Source: Parus major (taxonomy: Eukaryota > Chordata > Aves > Passeriformes > Paridae). From it: a DNA stretch of 64,000 nt. The position numbers and the translations under genes are program-made. Of the stretch, positions 11,560-21,576 are shown piece by piece; the first letter of the stretch is position 1, and the number at the start of each line of letters is the position of its first letter. The stretch spans positions 107,052,130-107,116,129 of the forward strand of contig NC_031770.1 of the NCBI RefSeq assembly GCF_001522545.3. Reading direction: 5' to 3'. The notes beneath the pieces are model-generated. The model was not told the origin of the DNA. It saw only the letters and a list, made by a program, of their open reading frames with translations, and did no database searches.

Positions 11560-14500
11560 CTGCAGATTTAAATAAAAAATATTAAAGGGACCAGTTTCTC
11601 AAGGTGTAAAAAATGTTCATATAATCCAGAATAAGTACCTTTCTGTCCAGAAGTGTCCCAAACAACAGGATGAAGAATCCCTAAGAAATTGCAAAAGCAG
11701 TTAACAAAACCAACATAACCACATGATATTTCTTAAGTGTTTTTAGATGTCTTTTCATTAAGGAGAGATCTCATCACTTGTGATTCGGGTAACAGCAATG
11801 CACAAAATGGTTTTATCCACCCAGGTCACAAGGGCTCTCTGGAACATCAGGAATGGATATAACCTGTGTTCCTCCTGACTATGAACTGGACTGATGGGTA
11901 ACACACCAGGGCTGTCTCAGACACTCAGTGCAGCCTGAGCCAGGGAGAGCTAAGGCAGACTGGGTGTGCAGCAGGGCATCAGGTAACACTGGTGTTTATG
12001 CTGATGAGTTAATCAAAACCATGGAATCATGGAATGGAACGGTTTGGGTTGGAATTGACCTTAAAGGACATTCAGTTCCAACCCCCTGCTGTGGGCAGAG
12101 ACACCTTCCACTACACCAGGTTTCTCAGAGCCCCATCCAGCCTGGTCTTGAACATTCCCAGGATGGGACATCCACAGCTTCTCTGGGAAGCCTGAGCCAG
12201 TGTCATCTACACTGGAAGGGAGAATTTTTCTGTGTAGTTGTTAATTGATGAGGATCAGATTTGTAGTTATGGACATGAACTGGTGTATTTTACATTTAAC
12301 AGAAACTAATCATGGGATTAATTCCTCATTCTACTTCCAAGCAGACCAGTTTGTTCCACTACCCACCTGCACCTAAAACACCAACCCAGGATGTTTCATG
12401 TGCAGGAAAGCACCGAGTGGAAGGGAAAGCTGAGATCCTGCTTTTCACACACATTTCCCCTTAGATCTGGTACCTTTATGCCAGACCCAAGGTCTGAGCA
12501 CACACACTACTCCCAGTGTCCCAGAGTTTACCTGGAAGGCGTTCAGCAGTGCAAACACGACGTGGAAGGCCAGAGAGCGGCTGTCGATGATCGTGGCCAG
12601 TCCAAACCCCCAGGTGAGGCCCAGCAGAGGCGTCAGAAGGGCAACGTTTTTACTGACTCGGATCATGCTGCTCAAATCTTGTGACTTGCAGCCCTCTCCA
12701 ACGGAGGATCTCCCAGTCTTCACCACAACCACAACCACCACAATGAGATTCATAACAATGATGCTCAGGGCAGGTACAACAAAGGCCAAAAGTGCTTTTG
12801 TCTCATACCAATTGAGCCAGCAAGCTCCAGGCCTTAAATACCCGTTTTTTGGTTCAGTAATGGCAACAGTGAGGACAGATATGACCAAGGGACATCCATA
12901 TCCAATAGAGAACGCTGCAGCTAGGAATACAGATCTTGTTATCTTAAAAAAAATTAACAATAATCCATAGAGAATCAAGAGGCCCAAGGTAAACATCCAA
13001 AAAAACAGGGCAAGATAGAAAAAGTGAAGGAAAAAAGTGGCTGCCACACACAGCTGGTAGTTTAGGGCTGTATTGTGCACAATGGCTGCCAGGATGAACA
13101 GGACATCAGCGACAAGAAGTGAGGCTGCGATGTTGACCAAGCAGAAGTGGCGCATGTAGGTTATTTCAGTTTTTGTGACGTGGTGCCAGACCACGGCCTC
13201 GATGGCAAGGCAGAGGACCAGGCTGAAAATGGACAGGCCCAGGCCCACCCGTGTGATGTAATCCAGCACCAAGCTCCGTGGCGCGGCCGGGGCCATCAGG
13301 ATGGAGAAGGACCTGTAGGTGCGGCGCTGGTGGGCGCAGACGCAAACCACGGCGGTGACGCTGTGTGCGCGCAGCCGGCACGCCCGGGGATCCCAGCGCC
13401 GCTCGCCCGAGTGCCACCCCACGCACTGAGCCCCCACCTGCTCCAGCTTGTTCAGCTTCTCAAAGGTGAGCAAAACGTTCTGGAGCTCCTCTGGCAGCAA
13501 CACTGACAGCACCATCCCGTTCACAAAAGCAGGGTCCAGCTGGTTGGTCTCTAGGATGGCTCCGAGCGTTGGAAATGCAACGCTGATGGCTTTGGAAGTC
13601 CTGGGTAACCTCAGAAGCTCTTCTTCTGGAATCACCACGTTCCCAGTGATGTTGCCTGTGCTGTTGAACTCCATGGAAAAGTCAAAGCTCCTTCCAGAAG
13701 TGTTTCTGTGTATGCTGTAGCCTTTGGTAGCGATGAAGGGCTCCTGGATACTTTCTGACTCATTCCTTAGAAGAAGTTTCCCAGCAAATAAATTCACCGA
13801 GTCCAGTAATATTGAACCAGCATTTCTGTCCTTTACAAAAGCCCAGTTGGAAATGATGGAGCTGTTCAGAATATGGTTTGCTATCCTGCTGTAGCTCTGA
13901 AACAAACAAGCAGAATAGAATTTATTTGTTTTATGTTACAAGAAACCAAATATTATTCTACTGGCAATGCCCCCAAAAAATTCATGTGATTTCTATAAAA
14001 GAATAATCCTTTGACAATGAATATGTTCCCATGATCCATCCCAGTCAAACCTGAACATCTCATTACTAGAATTGTCCCATCCTCTTCATATCCTACATCA
14101 AAAGGTGATTGGAGAAGTAAATATAAAGCAAAAAGGACACCCTAGTACTATTCCAGATGCTGACCCACAGTGCAGGTCTGGTTTTTACCACACTCCCTGT
14201 ATTTCTTCCCCCACTCTCTGATTTCTGAGTTCATCAGGGAAAGATCTCAGCTGTTGTTGTACAACACATGACAACACAGCTGTAGGTCAGCACCTCCAAG
14301 GTTGCCTTCCCTATAGTGTCATACTTTAGAAATTAATTCTTCTTTGTACTGTTATCCCATGCCTATGACAGCAGCTCCTGGAAACCTTTGTTTGTAAAGA
14401 AATTTAATTCCACAGTCTATTTTCATCACACATAAATTAGTCAAAAAGTTTCTCTGACAAGATATCCCACTCTGGAAACTCTTTCCAGGTGATCTCCATG

Positions 14501-16690
14501 TGACTTGCAGCCACCACTTCATTGGACAGTGGCCATAAGGACAAAATACTTTGTGGATGCTCCATAAAGCTCAGAAGCACCTCCAAAGCCAATAAAAGTA
14601 AATACCTGCATTTTTCCTCTGGTGACATTCTCTGATAGCAGCAGGGAAATCTTCTTTAGCAATTCCACTATATCAGCAATGTTTCCTGGGATGGCTGGTG
14701 AAGACAGGATATCTGGGATGATGCAAGAAAAATCAGCTTGGCAGCTCTGATTCCCAGCACCAAAATGCTTTGCTCCATCTCCAGGCTTCCCATGCCCCAG
14801 CTTTCCTCCTCCTCCAAAAGGAAGATGTACTCCAGCACCATGTCCTCCAGAGCATGGGAGGAGTTCACTTTGGGATATCCTCTGGAGGGAAGAAATAGGT
14901 TTGAGACAATCAGTGAAAAGAATGAAAATTAATCCACAGCTACAACTAGGCAAGCAATGCAGCCCTGGGTGTGCAGAGAAGGTGTCAGATGGACTGAATC
15001 TCAGGACCAGAGCTGACCTGAGAAGAATATCATGGTTACACTACACACATGAAGGAAGGGGCAAGAACTAAATGCAGTATCTTGAAGTGACTTGAATAAG
15101 GATCTTGAAGCTGAGGTAAATTGTTGTAATTTGTCATAAATAATCTGATTATTACATACATTGGTGTTGTTCTTTCCTCAGTTTCATCCTGCTGTGTTCT
15201 TATCTCAGTTTAGATCCACTGGTGAGAAACACCAGGCAAGTGAACAAGGCAACTTCATTTCTGAATTATGTTCCCACATAAGAATCTCCCAAATTTATTT
15301 CCTATCACCTGATATAAGATTGTGAAAGAATTAGAGCAATGTCTGATGAGGAGTGGCTGAGGCATCTGGCAATGTTTAGGCTGGAAAAAAGGAGGCTCAA
15401 GGGGGGACTTTATCACTATTTACGACTACCTAAAATGAGGTAATAGTGAGATGGGGTCAGGCTCTTCTCACAGGTAACAAGTGACAGGACAAGAGGCCAT
15501 GGTGTCAAGATACACCAAGAGAGATTTAGATTGGATATTAGGAAAAATTTCTGAAAGGGTGGTCAGGTGTTGGAACAGGCAGCCCAGGGAAGTGGTGGAA
15601 TCACAATCCCTGGACAGGTGTGGAGGTGGCACTTGAGGTTGTGGTTCAGCAGTGAAATGGTGGTGCTGGACTAATGGTTGCACTCAATGATCTTAAAGGC
15701 CTTTTCCAACCTAAACAATTCTTTGATTCCATGAAGTCAGAGCCTGTTATCAAAGCGTGTTACTCTGTGTTTTAGGATCTCATCTCCCTTTGCTCAGGAC
15801 TGAAGGCACACAGAAAGAGGGTCTGTCTTTGCAAGAAGTTAAAAGCACAGGCCAAAGTAGGTGCACAACAGCATCCTCACCTGAAAAAGGGACTGAACAT
15901 CCAGGCTTGCACAAGCATCTGACAACAGCTGCCACTTTCTGTCTTCACAGACAAAACTTGTCTCCCCGTGGAAGGAGGGAGAGCAAGGCTGAATACAAAT
16001 TGCTCCATTATCTTGGCAGGGAATGAGATTTATACAGGCATCTGGAAAATAAACCAAGCAGACACTGTTAGAAGGGGAAAGACAGCATACCATGGTCTGT
16101 AATGTATCAGGGGTGTAAAGTATTGATAACATCTCACAAAACATTAACCAAGGCACTGTACCTTGCTCATCACCAGTCTTTGATTTGTTACTGAGAACCT
16201 GAAAAATAAGAAGTGGAATGTAGAGTAAATGTTTACATAAGTAAAAGATGACTCCTTGGTACAAATCAGAAAGGGTTTCAAGAGGAAAATACTCCTTTTG
16301 AGGTTCAGAATGCAGATTTTGTGGCCCTTTGCTCATACAGACCAGCTGAGAACTCTCTACTTCAGGTCTGCCTCTACATATGAAGCCTTCATTTGGACCC
16401 TGCTACTGAAGTGACACTGTGAGCTCGTGCACAGGATCTCAGGTGAGATCTCAGATGAGGAAGTTGTTTATGATGAAGATGGTGAGACACTGCCACAGGC
16501 TGTCCAGAGAGGCTGTGGCTGCCCCATCCCTGGAAGTGTTCAAGGTCACTTAATGGGGATTTGAGCAGCCTGGTCTAGTGAAACTTACCCTGGGAGTGCT
16601 GTGTGACATGGCCAGGAAGAAGTGTGCAGCCCAAAGGAGCAGGCAGTGGATCACCCTCACATCCATCACCACTCATTTGCTGATTTCCTC
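11500..16690 (-). CDS. ADGRF4: Adhesion G protein-coupled receptor F4-like (ADGRF4/GPR115), 7 exons, last exon unresolved
   Basis: A plasma-membrane adhesion GPCR of group VI. Seven exons join in frame from Met at 16666 to 673 residues. A signal peptide is at 1-20. A cysteine-rich module at 41-82 contains FHGE and KW. The GAIN domain runs from about 150 to 385 with several NxS/T sites. The GPS has paired Cys/Trp (C342, W345, W352, C357, C369, C371), but the cleavage triplet HL(S/T) is replaced by Y378-R379-S380. Seven TM segments follow from about 394, with Cys467 and Cys543 placed for the ECL bridge. The tail [12 protein letters not shown] resembles human ADGRF4 (DALRMRMSS). Human ADGRF4 has 695 residues. 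Reported human and mouse GPR111 and GPR115 are also uncleaved. It lies downstream of CD2AP on the same strand, as in mammals. ADGRF2 is the alternative name. Confidence 0.88.
11639..11680 (-). CDS. ADGRF4: ADGRF4 exon 6 (end of TM7)
   Basis: The 42-bp exon [14 protein letters not shown] completes TM7 and enters the tail. It follows NAFQ in phase 0 exactly as in human ADGRF4 ([13 protein letters not shown]). Acceptor aatttcttag, donor gtactt. Confidence 0.95.
11681..12531 (-). other. ADGRF4 intron 5
   Basis: An 851-bp intron separating the large receptor exon from the TM7 end exon. It holds a minus-strand CR1 at about 12022-12235. Confidence 0.8.
12022..12235 (-). mobile_element. CR1 LINE 3' fragment
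   Basis: Reverse-strand CR1 end: GGAATCATGGAATGGAACGG, TTCCAACCCCCTGCTGTGGG, CCCCATCCAGCCTGGTCTTG. It lies in ADGRF4 intron 5. Confidence 0.92.
12532..13896 (-). CDS. ADGRF4: ADGRF4 exon 5 (GAIN, GPS and TM1-TM7)
   Basis: This single 1365-bp exon (455 codons) carries most of the GAIN domain, the GPS and nearly all of the seven-TM core. That one-exon layout is typical of ADGRF genes. Recognisable blocks are [66 protein letters not shown]-type TM4 (SIGYGCPLV), ACWLNW, and [12 protein letters not shown] in TM6. It ends NAFQ at donor gtaaac. A run of seven valines lies in TM5. The GPS-coding part is unusually rich in CpG. Confidence 0.96.
13897..14605 (-). other. ADGRF4 intron 4
   Basis: A 709-bp intron with no repeat or exon that I recognise. 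Confidence 0.8.
14606..14881 (-). CDS. ADGRF4: ADGRF4 exon 4 (start of GAIN domain)
   Basis: The exon is 276 bp, phase 0 at both ends. Its first part is glycine-rich and poorly conserved. Its end, [20 protein letters not shown] then VTRGKMQ, is the conserved helical start of the GAIN domain and matches human ADGRF4 GNIAFIVELLKNIS. Acceptor cttccctccag, donor gtattt. Confidence 0.92.
14882..15880 (-). other. ADGRF4 intron 3
   Basis: A 999-bp intron holding a plus-strand CR1 copy at about 15330-15740. No coding sequence is seen. Confidence 0.8.
15330..15740 (+). mobile_element. CR1 LINE 3' fragment
   Basis: GATGAGGAGTGGCTGAGGCA, GATTTAGATTGGATATTAGG, GCAGCCCAGGGAAGTGGTGG and CCTTTTCCAACCTAAACAAT mark a CR1 3' end of the same type as at 9505. 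It lies in ADGRF4 intron 3. Confidence 0.92.
15881..16041 (-). CDS. ADGRF4: ADGRF4 exon 3 (cysteine-rich module)
   Basis: The exon is 161 bp and encodes a module with cysteines at 41, 47, 54, 58, 70 and 82, including the ADGRF-typical pattern [18 protein letters not shown], and ends SLDVQSLFQ. The human ADGRF4 counterpart has FHGEIGFTC, KW and SLSVEKLF in the same order. Acceptor ttttccag, donor gtgagg. Confidence 0.9.
16162..16198 (-). CDS. ADGRF4: ADGRF4 exon 2 (37 bp)
   Basis: Between a cttatttttcag acceptor and a gtacag donor, this encodes [12 protein letters not shown] and one further base. Its phases (0 to 1) join the signal-peptide exon and the cysteine-rich exon. Human ADGRF4 has a similar KPKTG-containing segment just before its first cysteine. 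Confidence 0.75.
16199..16588 (-). other. ADGRF4 intron 1
   Basis: A 390-bp intron. It contains a CR1 fragment that ends within about 8 bp of the exon 1 donor. Nothing else is seen. Confidence 0.7.
16475..16581 (+). mobile_element. CR1 LINE fragment next to the exon 1 donor
   Basis: GAGAGGCTGTGGCTGCCCCA and GAGCAGCCTGGTCTAGTG match the CR1 3' region. The copy loses its final part about 8 bp from the ADGRF4 exon 1 splice donor. Confidence 0.85.
16589..16690 (-). CDS. ADGRF4: ADGRF4 first coding exon (signal peptide)
   Basis: The exon begins after a tttcttccag acceptor at 16690, with 24 bases of 5' UTR, so a noncoding exon should lie further upstream. Translation from 16666 gives [20 protein letters not shown] and then SHSTPR: a basic start, a hydrophobic core and a small-residue region typical of a signal peptide. 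The start has G at -3 and +4. An upstream ATG ten bases earlier has C at -3 and is out of frame. The donor is gtaagt, phase 0. Confidence 0.85.
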
Positions 16691-19600
16691 CTGGAAGAAA
16701 GATGTTAAAGAAGTTTAGACATCTCTGTTTCCACTTTTTGAACACAGACTGATTACTCACTAGTAAAAAAAAAAGCTAAACCTATGCCAGAGACTGTCCT
16801 TACTGGGCTTGCAAGGTGACTTTTGGGCATTCATAATTCATTACCTTTACTGAGAATGACTTGTGAACCCTTTCTTAAAAAAAAAAAAAAAAATCTTTTC
16901 AACACTGAATGTTACTGCATTAATAATTTACTCTAAACTGTAAGCTGGGGAGCTTATTAAAACAGTTCAGCCTGTGGGTCTCTTTTGAAGTGATTTAAGA
17001 CAGTCTCATCTCCACTGGGTTCAATGCTCTGCTCTCCTTGGGCAGTTCCTGCCATGTGAGTAGGAAACGTGGGCACCCAGGGCCCAGAAATTGAAATATG
17101 ACAAACAAGGGCCAGAGTGAAGAGTTATTTCCTTTGCAGAAGGATTCAGACCTCTATTCCCTCCATGAAGTTGCCCACAATCCTAAATGAAAGCTAAATA
17201 TCCTGGGATGCAACTTGTTACAGGTATATTTGTTGGAGAACAATAATCCAGAAAGGGAATGAAGAAAAAACAACATGTACATCAAATCTAATTATTAGAA
17301 GCTAGACATGTCCTAGGCAAAAGCAACTGCTGTGAGTTCAGAAGAATTGAGACACTGATCTTCTATCACCACAAGTAGATTAATTTAATTTAAAAAAAAA
17401 AAAAGAAAAAAAAATGCATAAAAGTCATTGAGTTAAGCCACTAAAGCAAGAAGCAATTGCACAGTGGCAAAACAGGATGACAGCTGGATCTCAAGAGAAG
17501 GCAACATGAAAAACCTCATCAAATTACCAAGCCTCGAGAGGAGTCCCTCAATTTTCCCTGACACGTACAGATCAGCACAGATGATGCTGATCAGAAGCAG
17601 GAGTCCTGCACTGGGACAGCAGAGATGTGTTTTCACATCCAGAGGCTCCAGGCTCTCCCATCTGACAGAATCAAAGGCCCAGGCACACAGCTGCCTGCCT
17701 CTTTCATCTGTGATGTTTGGTCACCATGCTATGTTCTTAGATTTGGAGGTTTATTACTTAATCATGAAATTGCCATAAAAGTTCAACTAATGCACTGAAT
17801 TTCTAAGGCAGCTCTTAAGGAAAACCTCATGCCAGTCTCAGAATTCAGCTGTTAATATGAAAAGCATTTTCTGAGTTAAAAGCTAGCAGCCACTAGCTCT
17901 TCTAAGGAAACAAAATGATCAGGAGCAGTGAAGCAGAATATTCAGATCAATATTGCCAAAGAACGGGAGGTGGCTGGGAAACACCTACAGGTTTGGGGTG
18001 AAAGGCTGCACTGAATTCTTTTGATTTCTGCAGTCATTAAATGTTTGTTGTGAGCTTGTAGCCCTAATTCCATTTCACAGCTCGGAATCCTTGAGCTCAT
18101 CGTGTCTCACCATTAATTAATTCACATTCATTTTGTATTTAATCACAGGTGGAACCCCACCTAACTGAGGCTGTTACCTCTGAGTGAGGGAGAAATCTGG
18201 GACATCTCCAAGTGTCTCGGGCTCACTGGCTCACTTGGCTGCATTGTTTGACTCATCCTGGAAACCACCCAGTCCCAGCACTGCAACCTGCCAGGGCAAC
18301 CACTGTGCAGTGGAGAAACTCAGGGCAAAACAAGCAAGACTGCAACAAGTCACTGTTACTTTAGGAAAAAACATGGGTGTAGTGACACTGGGCCATATGA
18401 AAGCATAAACAGAGAGAGGACGATTTATCTCTTTATCATGAACTATCTACTGCCAGTAACCCCTGCCTTTGTAAGAAGCTGAAAACATGATACTCCTCTG
18501 TTCCAGAGGTTTCTGCTCCATCCATGTATCAGGACACAGGCATATGAGCAGCTGAGGTGTCAATATCCTCTCATGTGGAAAGGACTTTCTAGTAAGGGGA
18601 CACTTCCACACCACAAGCTCAGGAGATTGTCACAAGCTGGTGATCTCCTTCTCCAGTTCATTTCAAAGCCCTCAACAGAAGAGAAAGAGCAAGGAGTGGA
18701 TGGGCAGGGGTTACAGGAGAGAAAAGAGTCTCTTAAAACAGAAAAACAAAACAAAACTGGTTGTAAATTTAAAAAGTAATTCCTATGTTGGTTAATGCTC
18801 ACAGCCTTACATTCAAATCCCTTACTCTGACTCCTGTTGGTGTGAAATTGAAGTATTTTGTAAAACTCTACTCTATCCTCCTTTCCTCTACCCCAAGCAT
18901 ATTTTTAATTTTAACTACTGGCAGGATGCACTGCACAGCAGTCTGGCCCTATGTGGGCACAGCAAACAGAGGGATCTGTTCAAACGATGACAACTGGGAT
19001 TTACACCCCTCCCAATGCTGGGCCCAAAGGCTCTGCCCAAAGGGTCCTTCATCACCTTGAGTCACTTCTCTCCCTCTCCACTACTCCAGAAAACAAACTA
19101 CAGTTAAGTTTACAAAGATGTTCTGCACAAAAAAATTACACTTTTTGCAAAAAGCAAAAAAGCACACTTTTTGCAAAATTAAGGTCTACACTGATCTTGC
19201 AATAATTTGCTAGAGAAATGTTTTCTGAAATATTACAAACTCACAACTTTAACATTCTTTAGAAGTATTAAACCCATTATTACAGGACCTAATCTATTGG
19301 TTTTAGGACTTGAATGGCCGCTTGGCTTGTTTAAAACTCAATAAATCACCATAACATGATAACCTGCCATTGCTACCAAGCAAGTTAAGCTGCAGCAGGA
19401 GGCTTCAGTGCTCACATGGTCATCCAAGGATAAAAAGTAAAGCTCTATATTCTTCAGAATGGTATTAGTTGTATTTTTAAAGGAATCATAGTTGGAAAGT
19501 GTAGCTTTAAGTGAAGCAAGTTCTAAAAGGAAAGTTATCTTTATATATAGCTGTAAGAAAACTCCAAATTTTCTTTAAAGTGACAACACTGATTAGAGAC

Positions 19601-20207
19601 CAATTACAAAACTAGCAGAAAAAAACCCCAGAAGTTAATTAAAATATCTACTTATTTTCACAGATGTAAAAAGAATATAAAACTAAGGAAAGAAGCCCAA
19701 AGTAAAAACAGCCTTAGCAATTAAATGCATTTCAGATTATGAATGAACCAATTTCACAGACCTCTGATAATTCTCCAGCAGCTCTGGAATAATGACGTTC
19801 TGTGGAAGTACTCACTGTTTTCAGAAGTCCAGGGAATACTGTGAGCAAACTTAACCCAGCCAGGGATCCCCCAAGGTCTCAGACGTGACTGTCTAACCAC
19901 TCATGTGCTGCCATCCTTTCCCAGTCTCACTCTGCCTTACCCAGCCCTGTCTCGGTGCTCGATTCATTTGGAGTTTTCCCATGAAGAAATAATGTTGGGC
20001 CGCAGCTGCTTCTTTTCTTGCCTGACTGGATTAAGGCTGAGGAACCTGCAGATGAAGGTATTGCACTGCAAAATGACAAAACACGTTACAAACACACCCA
20101 CAAATCCAGATTGCCACCTCTGCCAGGAGTCCACAGGGATGAGTCACACCTGAGGGGTTGGTGCCCTTCCTCTGGGTGCAGGTGGCAGCTTCTGCTCTCC
20201 TGCATTT
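16691..20207. other. Spacer between ADGRF4 and CD2AP
   Basis: Should hold the noncoding first exon(s) and promoter of ADGRF4, but I cannot place them. A minus-strand hydrophobic open segment at 17433-17636 is discussed in the findings. No other gene is seen. Confidence 0.5.
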
Positions 20208-20385
20208 CACAGAACTATGGAATGATTTGGGTTGGAAGAGACCTTAAAGACCATCCAGTTCCAACCCCCTGCCACAGGCAGCGACACCATCCACTGCCAC
20301 AGGTTGCTTTAAGCACCCTCCAACCTATTATTGAACACTTCCAGGGATGGAGCATCCATAACTCCTCTAAACAACAATCTCTTAA
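20208..20385 (-). mobile_element. CR1 LINE 3' fragment
   Basis: CACAGAACTATGGAATGATT, TGGGTTGGAAGAGACCTTAA, TTCCAACCCCCTGCCACAGG and ACACTTCCAGGGATGGAGCA are the reverse strand of a CR1 3' end. Confidence 0.92.
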
Positions 20386-21549
20386 AGACCTCAAAACATT
20401 AATTATCAAAATCTGGTCAAGTTAATGCATTATCCTTCATAAATGCAAGAGCACACTATTGACAGCACCTTGTGCATCTAAAAAGCCCAATGGGCAAATA
20501 ATAATCTTTTCTTCAGGGCTACCCCATCATAAAGGGTGACAGGTACCTGCTGAACCTTGTGCCATGGTCGCCATTGGCTCTCTAAATATCACCTCAACTC
20601 CAAGAACCAGATTTCCAATAGCCAAAAATTTACAGCAAGTAGTTTATCACTAGAGAAGAGCAATTCCTAACACTCCTTCACATAGGCCTGACTTGATCAC
20701 TAATTTTTTTTCTACATTCCTGCAGTGTGTTAGTCAGGAGCTTACAGGGTTTCCTGTCATTTTGTCTACTGTCAGAACTCCAGCCTGTGCTCAGCCACAG
20801 TCATGTCTCCAGTTTTAACCTAAAGATAGGTATTATTTACTGTTCTGCTTTGATATAGCCAGCCTCACATCAGCATCAAGTAGGAATTTAGCCAGGCACA
20901 ATCAAGTATAGCCACCTGGGAAGGTTTTATTCCTTGTACTTGGTACACAACCAGATAGAGATCAGTTAAAAAAAAAACTTTAAGGCTAAAAACTGTATCA
21001 TGTCAAGGTATGAACATGTTTCAAAAGGCTTCTTGCCCATATCACCTGGAGCTGTGCTTCTACACACTCCCTGACCCCTTACTCTGACAGCAAAACTGAA
21101 TGGCCCTTGATTCTCAACACCTCCTCAACATCAAGGGTTCTCTGAAGGACACAAAACCCAACATCCTGCAGCCCTCAGGCACCCACACGCTTCTCCCAGG
21201 AGGAAGGTGTGTGAATCTGGGCTCCCAGGGGGCTTGGAAAGAGACTGAAACCATGACTCCCAACAAAGAGGGCACTCCAAGCCCTGACCTCAGCAGCATC
21301 AGTCTCATCAGTCACAAGCTGGTTGGGGTTGTTTACATTCCTCAGGAACAAACAGGGAGGGGTTTGTCTTCACAGCTCTTGCAAAATCCAATTACTCAAG
21401 ATCTGCAACCAGCTGCTTCAATGCTGTGCTCACCACCTGCTTTCTCAGAGATCAGAAACATCTCAGGTAACTTTTACAGCAGCCAAAAGGCAGCTGTGGA
21501 AACCTGGGTTTACCATTTCCTTTGGAAAGAGTTAACAACAGACTTGTGC
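20386..21549. other. Spacer
   Basis: Contains a 150-codon plus-strand open frame (21100-21552) without recognisable domains, probably chance. Nothing else is seen. Confidence 0.5.
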
Positions 21550-21570
21550 TAACTTAATGAATACCAGGTA

Positions 21571-21576
21571 TTTATT
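21571..21576 (-). terminator. Candidate distal CD2AP polyadenylation signal
   Basis: An AATAAA hexamer on the minus strand, the last before repeat-bearing spacer resumes. Several upstream copies could serve as alternative sites. Chosen because of the expected UTR length only. Confidence 0.35.

Noticed and set aside
13147..13506. 119-codon plus-strand frame
   Set aside because: It is the antisense shadow of the CpG-rich part of the receptor exon.
14519..14953. 144-codon minus-strand frame read as one gene
   Set aside because: Only 14881-14606 is an exon of the receptor. The frame's ends read into introns.
21100..21552. 150-codon plus-strand open frame
   Set aside because: No domain, signal peptide or splice structure. 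It ends at the probable CD2AP poly(A) region, and the length is possible by chance.
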